Shown: piece by piece, positions 11,630-22,339 of the stretch
Position numbering within the stretch: position 1 is the stretch's first letter
How the letters are laid out: every line of letters starts with the position of its first letter
The notes under the pieces: model-generated
What the model was told of the DNA's origin: nothing
Databases searched by the model: none
Seen by the model: the letters and a program-made list of their open reading frames with translations, nothing else
Assembly (NCBI GenBank): GCA_025618425.1
Contig: CM046847.1
Coordinates: 17,982,557-18,046,556 of the forward strand
Source of the DNA: Heliocidaris tuberculata
Lineage: Eukaryota > Echinodermata > Echinoidea > Camarodonta > Echinometridae
Direction: 5' to 3'
Length of the DNA stretch: 64,000 bases
Translations under genes and position numbers: made by a program

Positions 11630-12054
11630 GTTTTGGATTTGTCTACATCATGAAATAATTACAATTAAGAGGTTGTAACATAAATTTTACTGAAGTACAA
11701 TGTCTGTCTTACATGTATAATTATCATTTAATGGATTTTAATAAAACATACTTAAAAGTCTTAGGTTTCATTATGAAATAATAGGGAAAAAAAATTGCAT
11801 TGATTTTTACTAGTCCCGAGACATAGACCCCTATTTTGACACTCAAACACAATTCCAGGGCCTATGGTTGTACTGTAGTCCTATAGTTTAGACAATGCTA
11901 TGCCTTTCAACTTACAAGAGTTTGTGCCTGCAAACTAGATTTTTACTGCTTGCCATTACTGGCAAATGATATACACGTACATGTACATTTAGGTTTGTAT
12001 GTTTTTGTGGTCATTGCATACCTTAACCTAGCTTGTTTATAGTGGTGCCAGTCA
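11630..12054. other. Unassigned DNA, possible 3' UTR side
   Basis: Lies just downstream, in minus-strand sense, of the candidate terminal exon at 12058-12268. No AATAAA was seen close behind the stop on that strand, which weighs mildly against the exon call. Confidence 0.35.
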
Positions 12055-12057
12055 ATC

Positions 12058-12268
12058 TTAAATTCTTTGTGAGTGTACAAACCAGGGGTTACAAGCAAAC
12101 ATCAAAGAATTGGCAGGTGGATGACAAAATGTTACTTTCTTCCAGTCTTCATTCACACATCCAAGTATGTAAACCAACTGAGTAAACACTGAAGAACTGA
12201 GTACACTCCACTCTCCTTGAAAATAATCAAGCATTGAATATTGGACTGCCATTAGTAAAGCAGACCTC
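12058..12268 (-). CDS. Candidate terminal coding exon, unknown protein
   Basis: On the minus strand a strong acceptor (tttattttcattatctgcag) precedes an open frame of 70 codons starting in phase 2 (one base completes a split codon) and ending in TAA at 12058-12060. The peptide is rich in W, F and C (for example DYFQGEWSVLSSSVF and FCHPPANSLMF), unlike the low-complexity chance frames around it, but I do not recognise a family. Its phase matches the candidate exon 13501-13547 upstream. No polyadenylation signal is visible nearby. Frames of this length also arise by chance here, so the call rests mainly on the acceptor and the composition. Confidence 0.3.
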
Positions 12269-12301
12269 CTGCAGATAATGAAAAATAAAATAAAATGTTA
12301 A

Positions 12302-12506
12302 CCCTTTCGAGACAGTTGACCACATTTTGTGGTTTAGCTCAAGAACTTTTGATTCAGAGTTCTAAAAGATATACCATATTTGCATGAGAAGACATTACAC
12401 CTTATTAGAACCTTGTAGCACAAAAGAAAAATATTATTGTTGCCAATTTGAAGTACAAAATGTTATTAATTTAGCCCTTAATATAATAATTTCTATCCTG
12501 AAAGGG
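12302..12506 (+). mobile_element. TTAA-flanked MITE, family D, internally deleted copy
   Basis: TTAA at 12298-12301 and 12507-12510, with ends CCCTTTCGAGACAGTTGACC and TCCTGAAAGGG. At 205 bp it is half the length of its relatives at 7768 and 33112. It lacks the middle, but both ends and the 'ttgccaatttgaag' subterminal word are kept. Confidence 0.85.
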
Positions 12507-12510
12507 TTAA

Positions 12511-13200
12511 TATGTGAAAGGGAAGAGTACAGTACAGTGTATCATAGTTCAAGTGTTTTTCTTGAATTTCATATAATTAAAGGCCAGTGTAATTATTATG
12601 TTAACGATGACTTCCAGGGTTGCCAGTGCTACTCCACCCTACAAGAGATTAAGCACAATAATTTGAAAATTGACTAAATCCGCACACACCACATGTGCTA
12701 AATGATCACAAAGTCACAAACAATAATCATTATGCACAAAAGTAGTCTGTCCTCTTTTCACGTTATTCTTTCACAAAACAGATATTTCTCTGTAAAAATG
12801 TAGGCCTAACTCTTTGTGAATCAGTCAACAAAATACATCACTGTACATCATATGTATACATGTAGTACAGCCATGAATAAATACATGAACTTCACTTGTC
12901 TCTTATAACAAGTTCTATGACAGAAAATTAGGTATGTAAAGAGTCTACTCATTTTTTTCTGATATTCATGAAATTCTGTTAACAATGGGATTCATTAAAG
13001 TTTGTTGATTACTCTACAATGACATCCAGATGTCTATCTTGGGCTATGATTCTAATTTAATGTATGATTTCAAAGATTATGAGCTTGGCAGATCAGCTCA
13101 ATTTTCTTTGATCATGCCGGGAAATACATGAATCTTTAACATTTCCTAGGATGTGTGAAAACTTCTTGTTTTGTCCTCATGTCAACTGAAAACAGCATTA
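12511..13200. other. Unassigned DNA
   Basis: No repeat ends or exon structure seen. If the minus gene is real, this lies inside its last intron. Confidence 0.4.
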
Positions 13201-13244
13201 GAAGTGTCCCTCAGTCTTGCAGAATCCCCCATCCCCCATCTCTC

Positions 13245-13342
13245 CCCCTCCTGTCCCCCCCCCCCCCCCACACACACACACTCCCTCTCTCTCTTTACAA
13301 TCATCAGAACTCGAGATAACTCTTGAAGACATTCCCCCTCCC

Positions 13343-13395
<53 letters not shown>
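13245..13395. repeat. Compound microsatellite (C)n, (CA)n, (CT)n
   Basis: A C run at about 13254-13269, a short (CA)n, a second C run near 13342, then about 25 uninterrupted CT units to about 13394. It gives rise to spurious Ser-Leu and Arg-Glu repeat frames on the two strands. Confidence 0.95.
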
Positions 13396-13500
13396 GCTGC
13401 CCTACATGTACATTTCATTACAATTCTAAGTACCTGCCAAGTTCATAATCACTCACATTGAATCATAGGCAGCAAGCAACAGCACAACTCCCTCACTTAC

Positions 13501-13547
13501 TTGACTGTCCCAAACATGTTTACTGGAAAAACTTTCAGCCCTGAAAT
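13501..13547 (-). CDS. Candidate internal coding exon, unknown protein
   Basis: On the minus strand CAA|GTAAGTG at 13501/13500 is a near-perfect splice donor. Upstream, gaagtcaacag provides an acceptor preceded by a pyrimidine-rich stretch. The 47-nt exon reads ISGLKVFPVNMFGTV plus two bases, and those two bases join the first base of the exon at 12268 to make a Lys codon. An alternative acceptor seven bases on (atttcag) would shorten it to 40 nt. Too short for family recognition; the support is splice-signal quality and phase agreement. Confidence 0.25.
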
Positions 13548-14289
13548 CTGTTGACTTCCAAAAGGGCAGACACAGAATCAATATTGAGCTAGGCATGAAA
13601 TACAAGTGCTTTGATGACGTCCATCTCAACCCAAATCAGTTCATACATTTACGTCTATCGTATCATACAACATAATGCATTACTGGTATAGAATTCACTC
13701 TGGGGAACAGTTTAATGCAAACATTTCAAATCAATTTTCACTTGAAAACACAATTGAAAAGATAGAAACTAAACAAAACAGTGTATAAAACATTACTTTT
13801 CCATTGTAAAATATCATTACACACTCAGCAAATAAAGGAATCAGAAATACTGAACCAGAAAGATATATAAATGCTTCATTCCTAATTTTTCATGAAATAT
13901 TATTTTCTGCTCACTCAACAGTTTCTATCTAGAAATTGAGAAATCTAGAAATTGAGACACCTCAACTACGAGACTACAGGACTACTATGAAAGTACATGT
14001 ACAATATACATGTAGGCACAACAAACGATTATGAATGCATTCAAGCCATATTCATGCAATTTCATACTAAGACAAAAAAAGAGAGGTTGTATCAACTGAT
14101 TAACTGTTCTGGGCCAGCAATGGAGGGAGGGGGGCATTTGCTACATGTAGGGAAAATGGCAAGTCTGTCTTATACTGGATATATCACGGTAACAGCATAA
14201 CTTTTGTAAGAGACGATCAACAGTGGATGTCCACTGTAGCCTACTGTGCATGGACATGAGTAATGATAATAATCATGCAATTTTCACTT
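13548..14289. other. Unassigned DNA
   Basis: AT-rich, with no repeat ends. A weak minus-strand exon-like segment near 14160-14225 (a frame reading YSGHPLLIVSYK) has only a poor GTATAA donor and is not called. Confidence 0.4.
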
Positions 14290-14799
14290 CTATAACATCC
14301 GCCTCCTATTGAATCAAAAGAACCCATTAAAATGAACCAATTCTTATTAAGAGACGTTCTCAATCTGACGTCAATGTAGCATAGAAACTATGGCCTTCTT
14401 TTATTCGCAAGGTTCAGAGAAAAAGGTGTTGTTGTGTCTGGCTTGCTATTCAAAAAAGAGATGCTTCCATTTCATCTTAGAATAGCAGTTTGATTTGATA
14501 GGAGTCAAGCATGGGTTGTCTACATGTACATTGTATCTAGAAATAAAGAAATCAAATCAGGAATAAAGCTGAACAAAAATGATTTACATGGAAGTCAGTT
14601 TTTAATAATTTTCTTCAAACATTATTCCCTATTCAAAATGCAATTCTTTCATTAAGAGACCACAAACATTGCACATATATATGTAAGATCTGTACGATAA
14701 TTACCATAACAATGTTTTTCATCACTTCACTTTGATCAAGCATAACATCCACCTTATAAAAGAACCTCCTCTAAAGACAGACTAGACACATTCTCATAC

Positions 14800-14870
14800 T
14801 GACGTCATTGTTAACAGTAGATAAGCAACAACAAAAAATTCATGGCCTTCTTTGAATGATCCAGTATCCA
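14800..14870 (-). CDS. Candidate exon in tandem copy 1 (alternative A)
   Basis: Minus strand: acceptor ccattttctttgacccag, then 71 nt, then donor TCA|GTATGAG. Read after one base from the previous exon it gives DTGSFKEGHEFFVVAYLLL followed by TMTS, with no stop, and ends in phase 0. It would follow the signal-anchor exon at 18796-18883, which ends in phase 1, and precede 13501-13547, which begins in phase 0. The other two frames contain stops. Because 71 is not a multiple of three, using this exon together with its twin at 15174 would shift the frame. Unrecognised protein, speculative. Confidence 0.2.
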
Positions 14871-15173
14871 CTGGGTCAAAGAAAATGGTGTTGGGCCTAT
14901 TTTTTTTTCTTCAAAAAAACAGATCCTTCTTCCTCATGAAAGAATAGCACCCAGGTTTGGACATGCATACATACATGTAGTACATGTGTTGTATGGTGAC
15001 TAATCAGGGCTAGAAATACTTGTTCATGTTAAATACTGATATGTTTAACAGGGCATCATGGTGAGAGTAACAAATTGTTTCTGTACTTTCATGATTTACC
15101 TTTATTGTATTTTTATGAGTAAGCAGAGAACTATGAAACTATGTCTAAAGACAGACTAGACACATTCTCATAC

Positions 15174-15244
15174 TGACGTCATTGTTAACAGTAGATAAGC
15201 AACAACAAAAAAATCATGGCCTTCTTTGATTGATCCAGTATCCA
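15174..15244 (-). CDS. Candidate exon in tandem copy 2 (alternative B)
   Basis: The twin of 14800-14870 keeps the acceptor, the donor GTATGAG, the 71-nt length and the open frame. The two substitutions seen inside the coding part are conservative replacements (Phe to Ile, Glu to Asp) and make no stop. In the old third copy the acceptor and most of the frame are lost. This is compatible with an exon duplicate, but also with any recent tandem duplication of intronic DNA. Confidence 0.2.
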
Positions 15245-15507
15245 CTGGGTCAAAGAAAATGGTGTTGGGCCTATTTTCTTTCTCTTCGAAAATACAGATC
15301 CTTCTTCCTCATGAAAGAATAGCACCCAGGTTTGGACATGCGTACATAGTACATGTGTTGTATGGTGACTTTATCGGGGCTAGAAATACCTGTTCATGTT
15401 AAATACTGATATGTTTAACAGGGCATCATGGTGAGAGTAACAAATTGTTTCTGTACTTTCATGATTTACCTTTATTGTCTTTTTATGAGTAAGCAGAGAA
15501 CTATGAA

Positions 15508-16784
15508 TCTTCCATACGGGCATACTGTATCCTTTGGATGATTAAATAACAAGCTGACTACTGTCTCATGAAATCTCAAAACAGGCTTGTAAACTTGGTA
15601 GCACTGGAAGGGTTAATGATGCATGTTTTGTTTTGCACTCTCAAATTGCAGGTACTTGTACATGTACATGTATGCAGCCGAATCAGACCACATATTTCCA
15701 AATAACATCAATTCTTTTATTACTGCTATTACCAATATTTCACATTCAACCTGCTCAATCAACATTAAAAATACTTTATTTACTCCACTGGCTCTTCACA
15801 AAATTCCATCAAAAATATATATTATTAGAAAGTAGGAAAATACACACCCCTATAAAAAACAACAACAAACAAACAAACAAACAAAGGGGCCTCTTAGAGA
15901 GCTGCTGGTGTAATTTCAGTAGCTCTGGAGCGACAATTGCCCCAAACCCAAAGTGTACATGTACTTTGAGCTATGTGCTCAATCTGTAGTGAAATGAAAC
16001 TAAAAAAAACTATGCTGGTACCACTGACTTGACAGCTTGCAAGGATAAACACAATATGTTTAGTCAGCCATGAGTTATGTCTTTCTTTTCGAGCAGATGG
16101 CCAATAATACATAATAAATTATATGCCTGCCAAAAAATGCCAGTTCCTAAAGTAAATATTTGTTAAAAATAATCTACATAAAATGCATCTCAGAAGCCTA
16201 TAAACTGGATAAGTTTTTTTTTTATTTTTTTAATTTTTTTTTTATTATCAAACAGGTTGTATTCATTAAAATAGTTATAGTTAAATACATGTAGATTTGA
16301 CTGCATTGTAGATCCTGCAGGCTTATAAGCTTAACTATGGGTTTGCAAGAGATATAGTACATTGTACATGTAAATTTCATCACATAGACTTCAAACTTTC
16401 AGTGAGTCATTGAGGTGTGTGCATCAGGAACAGTTATTGACCAAATGACAAAGTTGTGGTTTTTAGACAATGAAGCTAACAGTGAGTTACACTTGATCCT
16501 CAATTAGACACACCAGTTACAAAGAATGATTTGGTTAGATCTTTCTTAAATCTAAGACTCTATATGGGGATTTGTTTCTTCTATACCACTAACACAATGG
16601 AAAGCACTAAAGTGTAAGCAACTCCTTTGAGATCCAAGGGTGTCTATGACTCTATTGTTACGACAATGTGCATTGGCTGTAACAAAAAGGTTTGTGATAA
16701 TGATTGAGTTAAGTCATGATCCCCCTGTAAGTGAATGACCATGCTGCTATTGAGTAGCACTGGTACTTAGTTTGGTCATGTCAT
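15508..16784. other. Unassigned AT-rich DNA
   Basis: No repeat ends. Overlapping + frames at 15623-15989 and a minus frame at 15894-16112 have ordinary intronic composition and no splice sites that make sense. Confidence 0.45.
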
Positions 16785-17153
16785 TGTGAATGAAACTGTT
16801 GAGAAGTTATTGGGAAAGGTTGTTAATGGAATAAATAGAATATTTGGTTAAATTGCAAGGTTGTGATACCATCAAAGTAATAACATATATCTTGCTGAAA
16901 ATCAGACACAGTAAAAAGCAATGTACACAGATATGGGTAGGCCTAAGTGTCATGTCAATGTATAAATTGGATGACACATACATGTATGTATCAAAATTTA
17001 GTCTGAAGTTTTGATTTATAGTTATCAATCAATCCTTTTCATGTGGCATTGCTAATTTGCTAAGTATGATATTCTTCTACATTAAAAAATGTAAAAAGGA
17101 AGGAGAAATCTGACAACTGTTGTCTTTTTATACCCTAGAACTCAATTTTCTCT
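16785..17153 (-). mobile_element. Degenerate MITE, family F copy
   Basis: The right end reads CCTAGAACTCAATTTTCTCT followed by TTAA (17154-17157), matching the terminus of the intact family F element at 33556-33950. The left part shares gaaactgttgagaag...gggaaaggttg and atcaaagtaat-type words with it. Heavily diverged, left end approximate. Confidence 0.45.
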
Positions 17154-17157
17154 TTAA

Positions 17158-17668
17158 TCTGCAATATGTAATCCAACCACCGCCCCCCTCACTCTTTGAT
17201 TGTACTTCCTAGAAGTTGGCACAACACAATTACCCCATACATGTCAGCCTAATGGACTGTAACAGTGACTGTGTGTAGGAGGATCATTAGTTAGAAAAAC
17301 TTAGAAAGCCTCTTTTACTCTTATTGTGGGTGTTGCATCCTGGACAACTGTTCCTACAGTACAGAGTACAGACAGGTGTATTGTCAACATTAAAATCAAA
17401 TGTATGTTTCTGGAGTTAGTGCATTCGGAATCTGGATCAAAATGTACATGCAGTTTACATGTTTGTTCCTGAAATATGAAGTATGATATTGATCCATTGT
17501 GAAAACTTTTCAAAATAATAAATCATTGCATTAAATGAATAAGTGCTTTGGTTCAAGAAAACAGGACCTTCTAAAGTACTAAAGATCATAAAGAATAGAA
17601 TCGACTGAGTGGAGAAAATTGTCTGTAGTCTTTGATGCGAGCATGTTTGACTTTGTATAATATGATGG
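17158..17668. other. Unassigned DNA
   Basis: A minus-strand acceptor (tgtctgtactctgtactgtag, near 17345) opens a frame GTVVQDATPTIRV that meets a stop after about 17 codons. It is an alternative second exon for the minus gene, but no good donor follows. Confidence 0.35.
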
Positions 17669-18112
17669 GGGGACCTAAAGCTACACACTGTTTCCAGTGG
17701 CTAAAAAGTCATTTTGCAATGATTTATGCAAATTTCTTTTATACATGTATACTCTAAAATTAAATTCCTGAGAAAGTTACGACGGACAAATGTCAGTAAC
17801 ATCCATTTTCAAGTCTGTCGATGCCCATGTCAAATTTTGTGCGACAAAATGAAAGGGTCCTACAATGTAAAGTTACGCACACGTAGTCAATGAATGCAAA
17901 TCTTGATTTTGAAGCTGACTGATGTGAATTTTGCCCTGATTTCCAAATAGCGATAATATCGCAAAAATAAAGGAAAATTACTCATTCTTTTTGGCGAGCG
18001 TAAATGATAATCTCGTTGCTCAGTCACACCAAAAGTTTGGCACATTGAACGCGTTGCATTGCGCATAATTGCGGGGTGCATAGCTTTAGGACCTGCGTAG
18101 CTTTAGGAACCC
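17669..18112. repeat. Inverted-repeat element
   Basis: GGACCTAAAGCTAC near 17672 is inverted at the right end as GTAGCTTTAGGAACC (about 18097-18111), with an extra copy ATAGCTTTAGGACC just before it. About 440 bp, probably a MITE. The 64-codon minus frame at 17887-18081 is internal to it. Confidence 0.55.
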
Positions 18113-18795
18113 TGACCATACAGCTCCCACACAAACATCTTCTCACACCCATTGCTCAAGTCAAGACAAGTAAAAACAAAGTACATGTAACAGTTAGTAT
18201 AAAAATAATTTTCATAAGACAAATATACCACTGAACAGCACATCATGAAATTGTCTGTTGTGTAAAATTACAATACAACTGTAACAAATTTTTCAATCAT
18301 TTATCGCAAAATTTTAACTTGAAAATTTTGAATTTTGGATAATGGAACTGGGTATATTCTGACTTTCTGTGACCATTCTACAAATACAACCATTCAGATC
18401 ATCATGATCATGCAGAGTGGTCCAAAAAATCTTCCATTTTGTGGGTCATCTTCAAATTTCAATGTTCAACAGCAATTTCTGTATCTTGGATTGGAAGATA
18501 TCAGAAATGAGATTTAAAAGACGATCTGCAAAATGTTAGATTTTCAGGACAGTCATTGGCAGCTAACGTTAAATCTATACAGCTGTATGACTGGACCACC
18601 CATTGGCATTGCTTGACTAGCGCCGAGCGGTTTTCCGAACCCCCTGCCTTCCGTAGCTGAGGGTAAGCTCTCGAGCTCTCGCAGAACGAACACTAACGTG
18701 ACTGATGATGCTCACACGTTCTTCTTGGAAATCGGAACAAGATCACTTAAACATCGTTACACACAGAATTATCTCAAACCATGGTCATGACTTAC
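18113..18795 (-). other. First intron side of the minus-strand gene
   Basis: No repeat ends recognised. C+G and CpG increase from about 18610 on (gactagcgccgagcgg, ctctcgagctctcgcag), as expected near a 5' end. Confidence 0.4.
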
Positions 18796-18883
18796 CTAAA
18801 CAATGCTCTGTGATGAATACTATTCCAACCAGCATGAAAATCACAGATTTGTATCCCTTGTAAAGAGGTTTATTTCCATCCAT
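18796..18883 (-). CDS. First exon, signal peptide or signal-anchor protein
   Basis: The minus strand has an ATG at 18883, preceded in frame by a TAG (six codons upstream), then 29 codons and a phase-1 donor TTTAG|GTAAGT. The peptide starts MDGNKPLYKGYKS, has Lys residues before a hydrophobic run (VIFMLVGIVFI), then TEHCL. That is the layout of a signal peptide or type II signal anchor, and phase-1 splicing right after such a segment is common in secreted proteins. The position in a CpG-richer patch, divergent from the ADAM gene 3.7 kb away, supports a true 5' end. Protein family unknown. Candidate following exons are given at 15174/14800, 13501 and 12058. Confidence 0.5.
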
Positions 18884-19060
18884 CTTTCTCCCAAATCGCT
18901 ACTTCCGAACCGTTCTGTAGAGGCTACAGTATACTGTATCGCGATACACGTATTAGCGCGAGTCGTCGACCGTACCGTATAAACCAGCGCACGGTATATG
19001 ACTCAATTAATAGCGATGGCAATGTAAACACAAATCAGCTGATTCTCCGTTCACTTTCTT
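18884..19060 (-). promoter_or_regulatory. Putative promoter of the minus-strand gene
   Basis: CpG-rich block (gcgatacacgtattagcgcg, agtcgtcgaccgtaccgt) directly upstream of the ATG at 18883. It contains ACCGTACCGTAT at 18969-18980 and the E-box palindrome ATCAGCTGAT at 19034-19043. Both words recur upstream of the ADAM start. No clear TATA box at a fixed distance; the transcription start is unknown. Confidence 0.4.
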
Positions 19061-20055
19061 GAAGGTACGCCACCTATCGTCAAATGCAGTACAATTCTTG
19101 TCCGAAGAAAATTTTGGCAGTTTAATAAACTTTTATGAATGTGGTCGCAAGAAGCGTAGAAATTAGACTGATTTCAGAACGTCGCGGCGAAACGGTTTTA
19201 TCACCTCCTTAATGGAAAACCGTTTCCTTTCTTTTTGACCATCAAAAGATAAATACCAGAAACGAGAGGAAATGAGTCACAAAGGTGACAGTGTTTTTAT
19301 TGCCAACATTTCCTTGCTATCAATGACAGATAATTCGTGCCAAACATCCAACAGTCAATTATGAACATTATTTTGATAAACAAAAGGCCTAATATTTCAA
19401 CAACAAAAAAAAAAGGGGGGGGGGATATTTCTTGCAATATCAATTTCTTCATTTTAGATAATGAAACTGACAGAATTCTTATTATTGACACCACTGACCC
19501 ACCCACCTGCTAAATACTTTGGCGGAACAATCAATCAAAATTGTTTCAACTCACTAACTTCTGAGCTGGTAAAAAATGTAAAAAACAACAAAACAACAAC
19601 AACAACAAAAGTAATCGCGCTGATTTACCTTGTTGATGTAAACATATTTGTTCCACCGTCATAAACCTTGAATCCCGACAATTCAATTACAGTCTTACAT
19701 AATGCAACAAAGTTGACCTAGCTTTCAGGGAGTATTGCTGACGAGCTCCAACGATATACCCGATTATTGTGCCGTGAAATTAATAATAGAAAAGTTATTT
19801 TGTAAGTATATAGCAGTGTTATCTGTTTCTTGCTGTTTAGGGTTATGAATTATAATGAAAAGGGTGGTGGAACTGTTTTCTTTTTCATAGTGGGGGCATC
19901 CTCCAAAATGGGCGCCCTCAGGGAAAGGGGTAGTTCAAAAAGTGGAAAAAATCATCACGAATTTACATAATTTTATAGCCCCACTTGTTTTAAATGTTCC
20001 AATTATCTTTCTAGCTGTATATTGTTTTGAGCAATGATAATGCAATATTCCTTAT
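19061..20055. other. Region between the divergent starts, distal part
   Basis: No exon or repeat ends recognised. Includes a G run at about 19417-19425 and an (AAC)n-like stretch near 19585-19607. Confidence 0.4.
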
Positions 20056-20129
20056 CCCTCTCAGTCCCAAGTCATAAAGACCTCATTGAGTAATATACAT
20101 CTCAAGTTGCAGATAGGGGACTGAGAGGG
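20056..20129. repeat. Small hairpin with 13-bp perfect arms
   Basis: CCCTCTCAGTCCC (20056-20068) is inverted as GGGACTGAGAGGG (20117-20129), followed by TTAA. This looks like a very short TTAA-type MITE. Confidence 0.55.
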
Positions 20130-20463
20130 TTAAAAAGGCTGGTAATTGGTTGACCGTTTGCGAGCGAGCAAGCGAAGCGAAGAAGCTGCAAAAAAGAGAG
20201 AATCCTATATCAATTTACTATAGCATCTTTGAAAATAAGTTGGTTGGAGGTGCTCACATTCAGATTTAGTTTATAACTTTATTACGTTTTTTCGTTACGT
20301 CACTGAACTTTGTATTTTCGGTTTCAATGATTAAGAGATGCGTGCCCACTCCTTTATACTTTCACTTGATTTTCCTGTTATTCTTTTATTGCTTGGTATA
20401 AACATTGCTCCTTTTAACATGTTTAATGCTGACATGGTCTTTTAAAAAGCACATTGTTTTCTG

Positions 20464-20699
20464 CAGTGGCGTACCCAGGATTTTTAAAGGGGGGGGGGTG
20501 TCTTTTTACTCAAAAAAAAAAACCCAAAAAAGTTATCAGTATTTTGGCGTCAAAAATAAGCTTTTGCTTCATTTCTAAGGGGGCCGTTTTCACAACCAAA
20601 GAAGGATGTTTTAACAACACCTAAAACACTCCCCTTTTGCCAAAGGGGGGGGGGGGGGTGTTTGAACACCCAAAACATCCCCCCCCCGGTACGCCCATG
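20464..20699. mobile_element. hAT-like MITE with 8-bp target duplication
   Basis: Direct repeat GTTTTCTG at 20456-20463 and 20700-20707 flanks an element with ends CAGTGGCGTACCCAGG and the inverse of GGTACGCCCATG. It is G-run rich and non-coding. An 8-bp duplication with CA-G-type ends is typical of the hAT superfamily. Confidence 0.8.
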
Positions 20700-20707
20700 G
20701 TTTTCTG

Positions 20708-21707
20708 TCCTGATACACCGTGACGTTATTAATGATAGTATCAACTTTGCCCTCTTTTAATGTGGATGATGGGCTAAACTTTGAAATAGCAGATTATATT
20801 TTTAGAAGGACGACATCAAACATCATCTAGAAATTTGCCATGGATAGAATGTAAACTAAGGGCACACCAACTAAAATTTTTTTACCTCAGCGCTCTATCG
20901 CAGGAGAGGCATTTGTTCACTTGGAAGGAGATGTTTTTCTGGAGGGGCAGACATCAAACATTGGCCAAAAATGCCGTATTTGGTTTAGTTATACTTGGGG
21001 AAAACAGCAATAATGAAACAAAACACACTAAAATATTTGGCCCATCTATATATCTCTTAAAGATATTGAAAGAAAGGGCCTCTATCTTTGGAATAATATA
21101 TCAGGGAGATGTGAGTTTTTCTCCCTACATGGCCTGTATAAAGAAGGGGCTCTTATTCTAGCGCAAGAGGGGCCATTTTTTGGTCCCCGGGACTGGGGGG
21201 GGGGGGGGGGGGAGATCACACATTGTATATACAAAACCCGTATATCTGGCTTGGTTATGGGAAACTGCAATGATGCCGGGAAAGCACACAAAACAGCACT
21301 ATATAGGCCAACAGGCTTTATACAGAAAGGGCATATAACAGTCATGCAACACCCCAACAAGTCCCTGCTCGTATAAGTCGTTCCGAAAATACAACACGCT
21401 GTTGATATTTTAGGTTAAGAAAGGATTTCACAGAGACTGAGATGTGGACACCTCCCTCTCCTAGACCTATAGTTCTTTTTCGCTTTGAAACTTATGCAAC
21501 GTACGGCATGCATGACAATCCAGTACAGGACTATTAGGTATACAGGACCATCCTTAATTCTCCTCGGATTCCTCCCATTTGCTAGCTCAACCCCCCCCCC
21601 CCCCCAAGAATATTGATTTATCAGGCCCTGGTTTGCTCAGGGCCGTGAGGGGGACACGGCCCTTCTCTAGACGCCCCCCCCCCCCCCCCTCCCTGCACGG
21701 TGACTTC
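20708..21707. other. Unassigned DNA with long G and C runs
   Basis: The + frame 20835-21161 (108 codons) has intermediate composition but no recognisable motif, splice support or family. Long G tracts at about 21187-21211 and C tracts at 21591-21605 and 21675-21690 interrupt the region, so it is probably decayed repeat DNA. Confidence 0.4.
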
Positions 21708-21845
21708 AGGGGAGCGTTTAATCAAGTGTCTTGTCAGTGACTTTCACCGACAAATTTGCTCTCATCCAATCAGATGCAAGGATTTCAGTAGCTTATAACA
21801 GTTATTGTAACTCGTCATTGATGACAAGTTTTATGAGGCAGGGCC
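21708..21845. mobile_element. Short MITE, family H copy 1
   Basis: Shares aggggagc-ttt, 'cttgtcagtgact', 'aaatttgctctcatccaatcagatgcaaggatttcagtagcttataacag' (given in part) and the closing 'tgacaagttttatga' with copies at 43561-43690 (opposite orientation) and 46869-47010. Non-coding, about 135 bp. Confidence 0.75.
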
Positions 21846-22339
21846 CAGGAAGGCCATCAAAATTTGATGGCCTTTTATCATCAATTCATAATCATCAATT
21901 TAATTGATGATTTTCAGCTAGCGTCCAGGTGCAATGAGGGACATCTCACTCCCCTGCATGCTGGCCTGCTAGAACTTGCCCGGCGATGCACCGTTACTTT
22001 CTTTTTAATGTTAACTTTTTACTAAACGTTCGAATCCCTAAATTCTAATTACATAAAAACTAGAATAGTCGATGAGTGAAAAAACTCACATAAAAAATAA
22101 TGTTGAGAAATGTGAAATTTACTTTGTAAAGTTTTATGAATTTGCTTATAAGAACTTCATAAAACAGTGGCCTTTCATTAGAATTAGAAGGGTGACCTTC
22201 GTGCAAAGGCTTAAAAGTTCATATCAGAATTACGGTACATCCTTTTTAAATAGCCTCTTTTTATGATAAAAAGTTGCAAATTAATCAGAAATCTTCGATG
22301 ATGTCATGATGATCATGAGAGAGTTCTTTGAAGATGGGA
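21846..22339. other. Upstream flank of the ADAM promoter
   Basis: Contains a local inverted ATCAATT/AATTGAT cluster near 21890-21915. No gene. Confidence 0.4.

Larger units (their letters stand above)
14290..15507. repeat. Tandem repeat of about 374 bp: two young copies and one old copy
   Basis: Copy 1 begins at 14771 (ctaaagacagactagacaca) and copy 2 at 15145 with the same words. They are about 95% alike by eye to 15507. A much older copy is recognisable at about 14290-14660 through collinear words (gacgttctcaatctgacgtca, atggccttctttt, aaaatggtgttg-like). All three keep the octamer TGACGTCA. Confidence 0.85.

Noticed and set aside
13182..13429. Frames with Glu-Arg and Ser-Leu/Pro repeats on both strands
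   Set aside because: Direct translation of the (CT)n, (CA)n and (C)n microsatellites.
17301..17513. Minus frame ending in GTVVQDATPTIRV as exon 2 of the minus gene
   Set aside because: Good acceptor, but a stop after about 17 codons and only a weak GTAAAA donor.
20835..21161. 108-codon plus-strand frame
   Set aside because: No motif, start context or splice signals; surrounded by G/C-run-rich repeat-like DNA.
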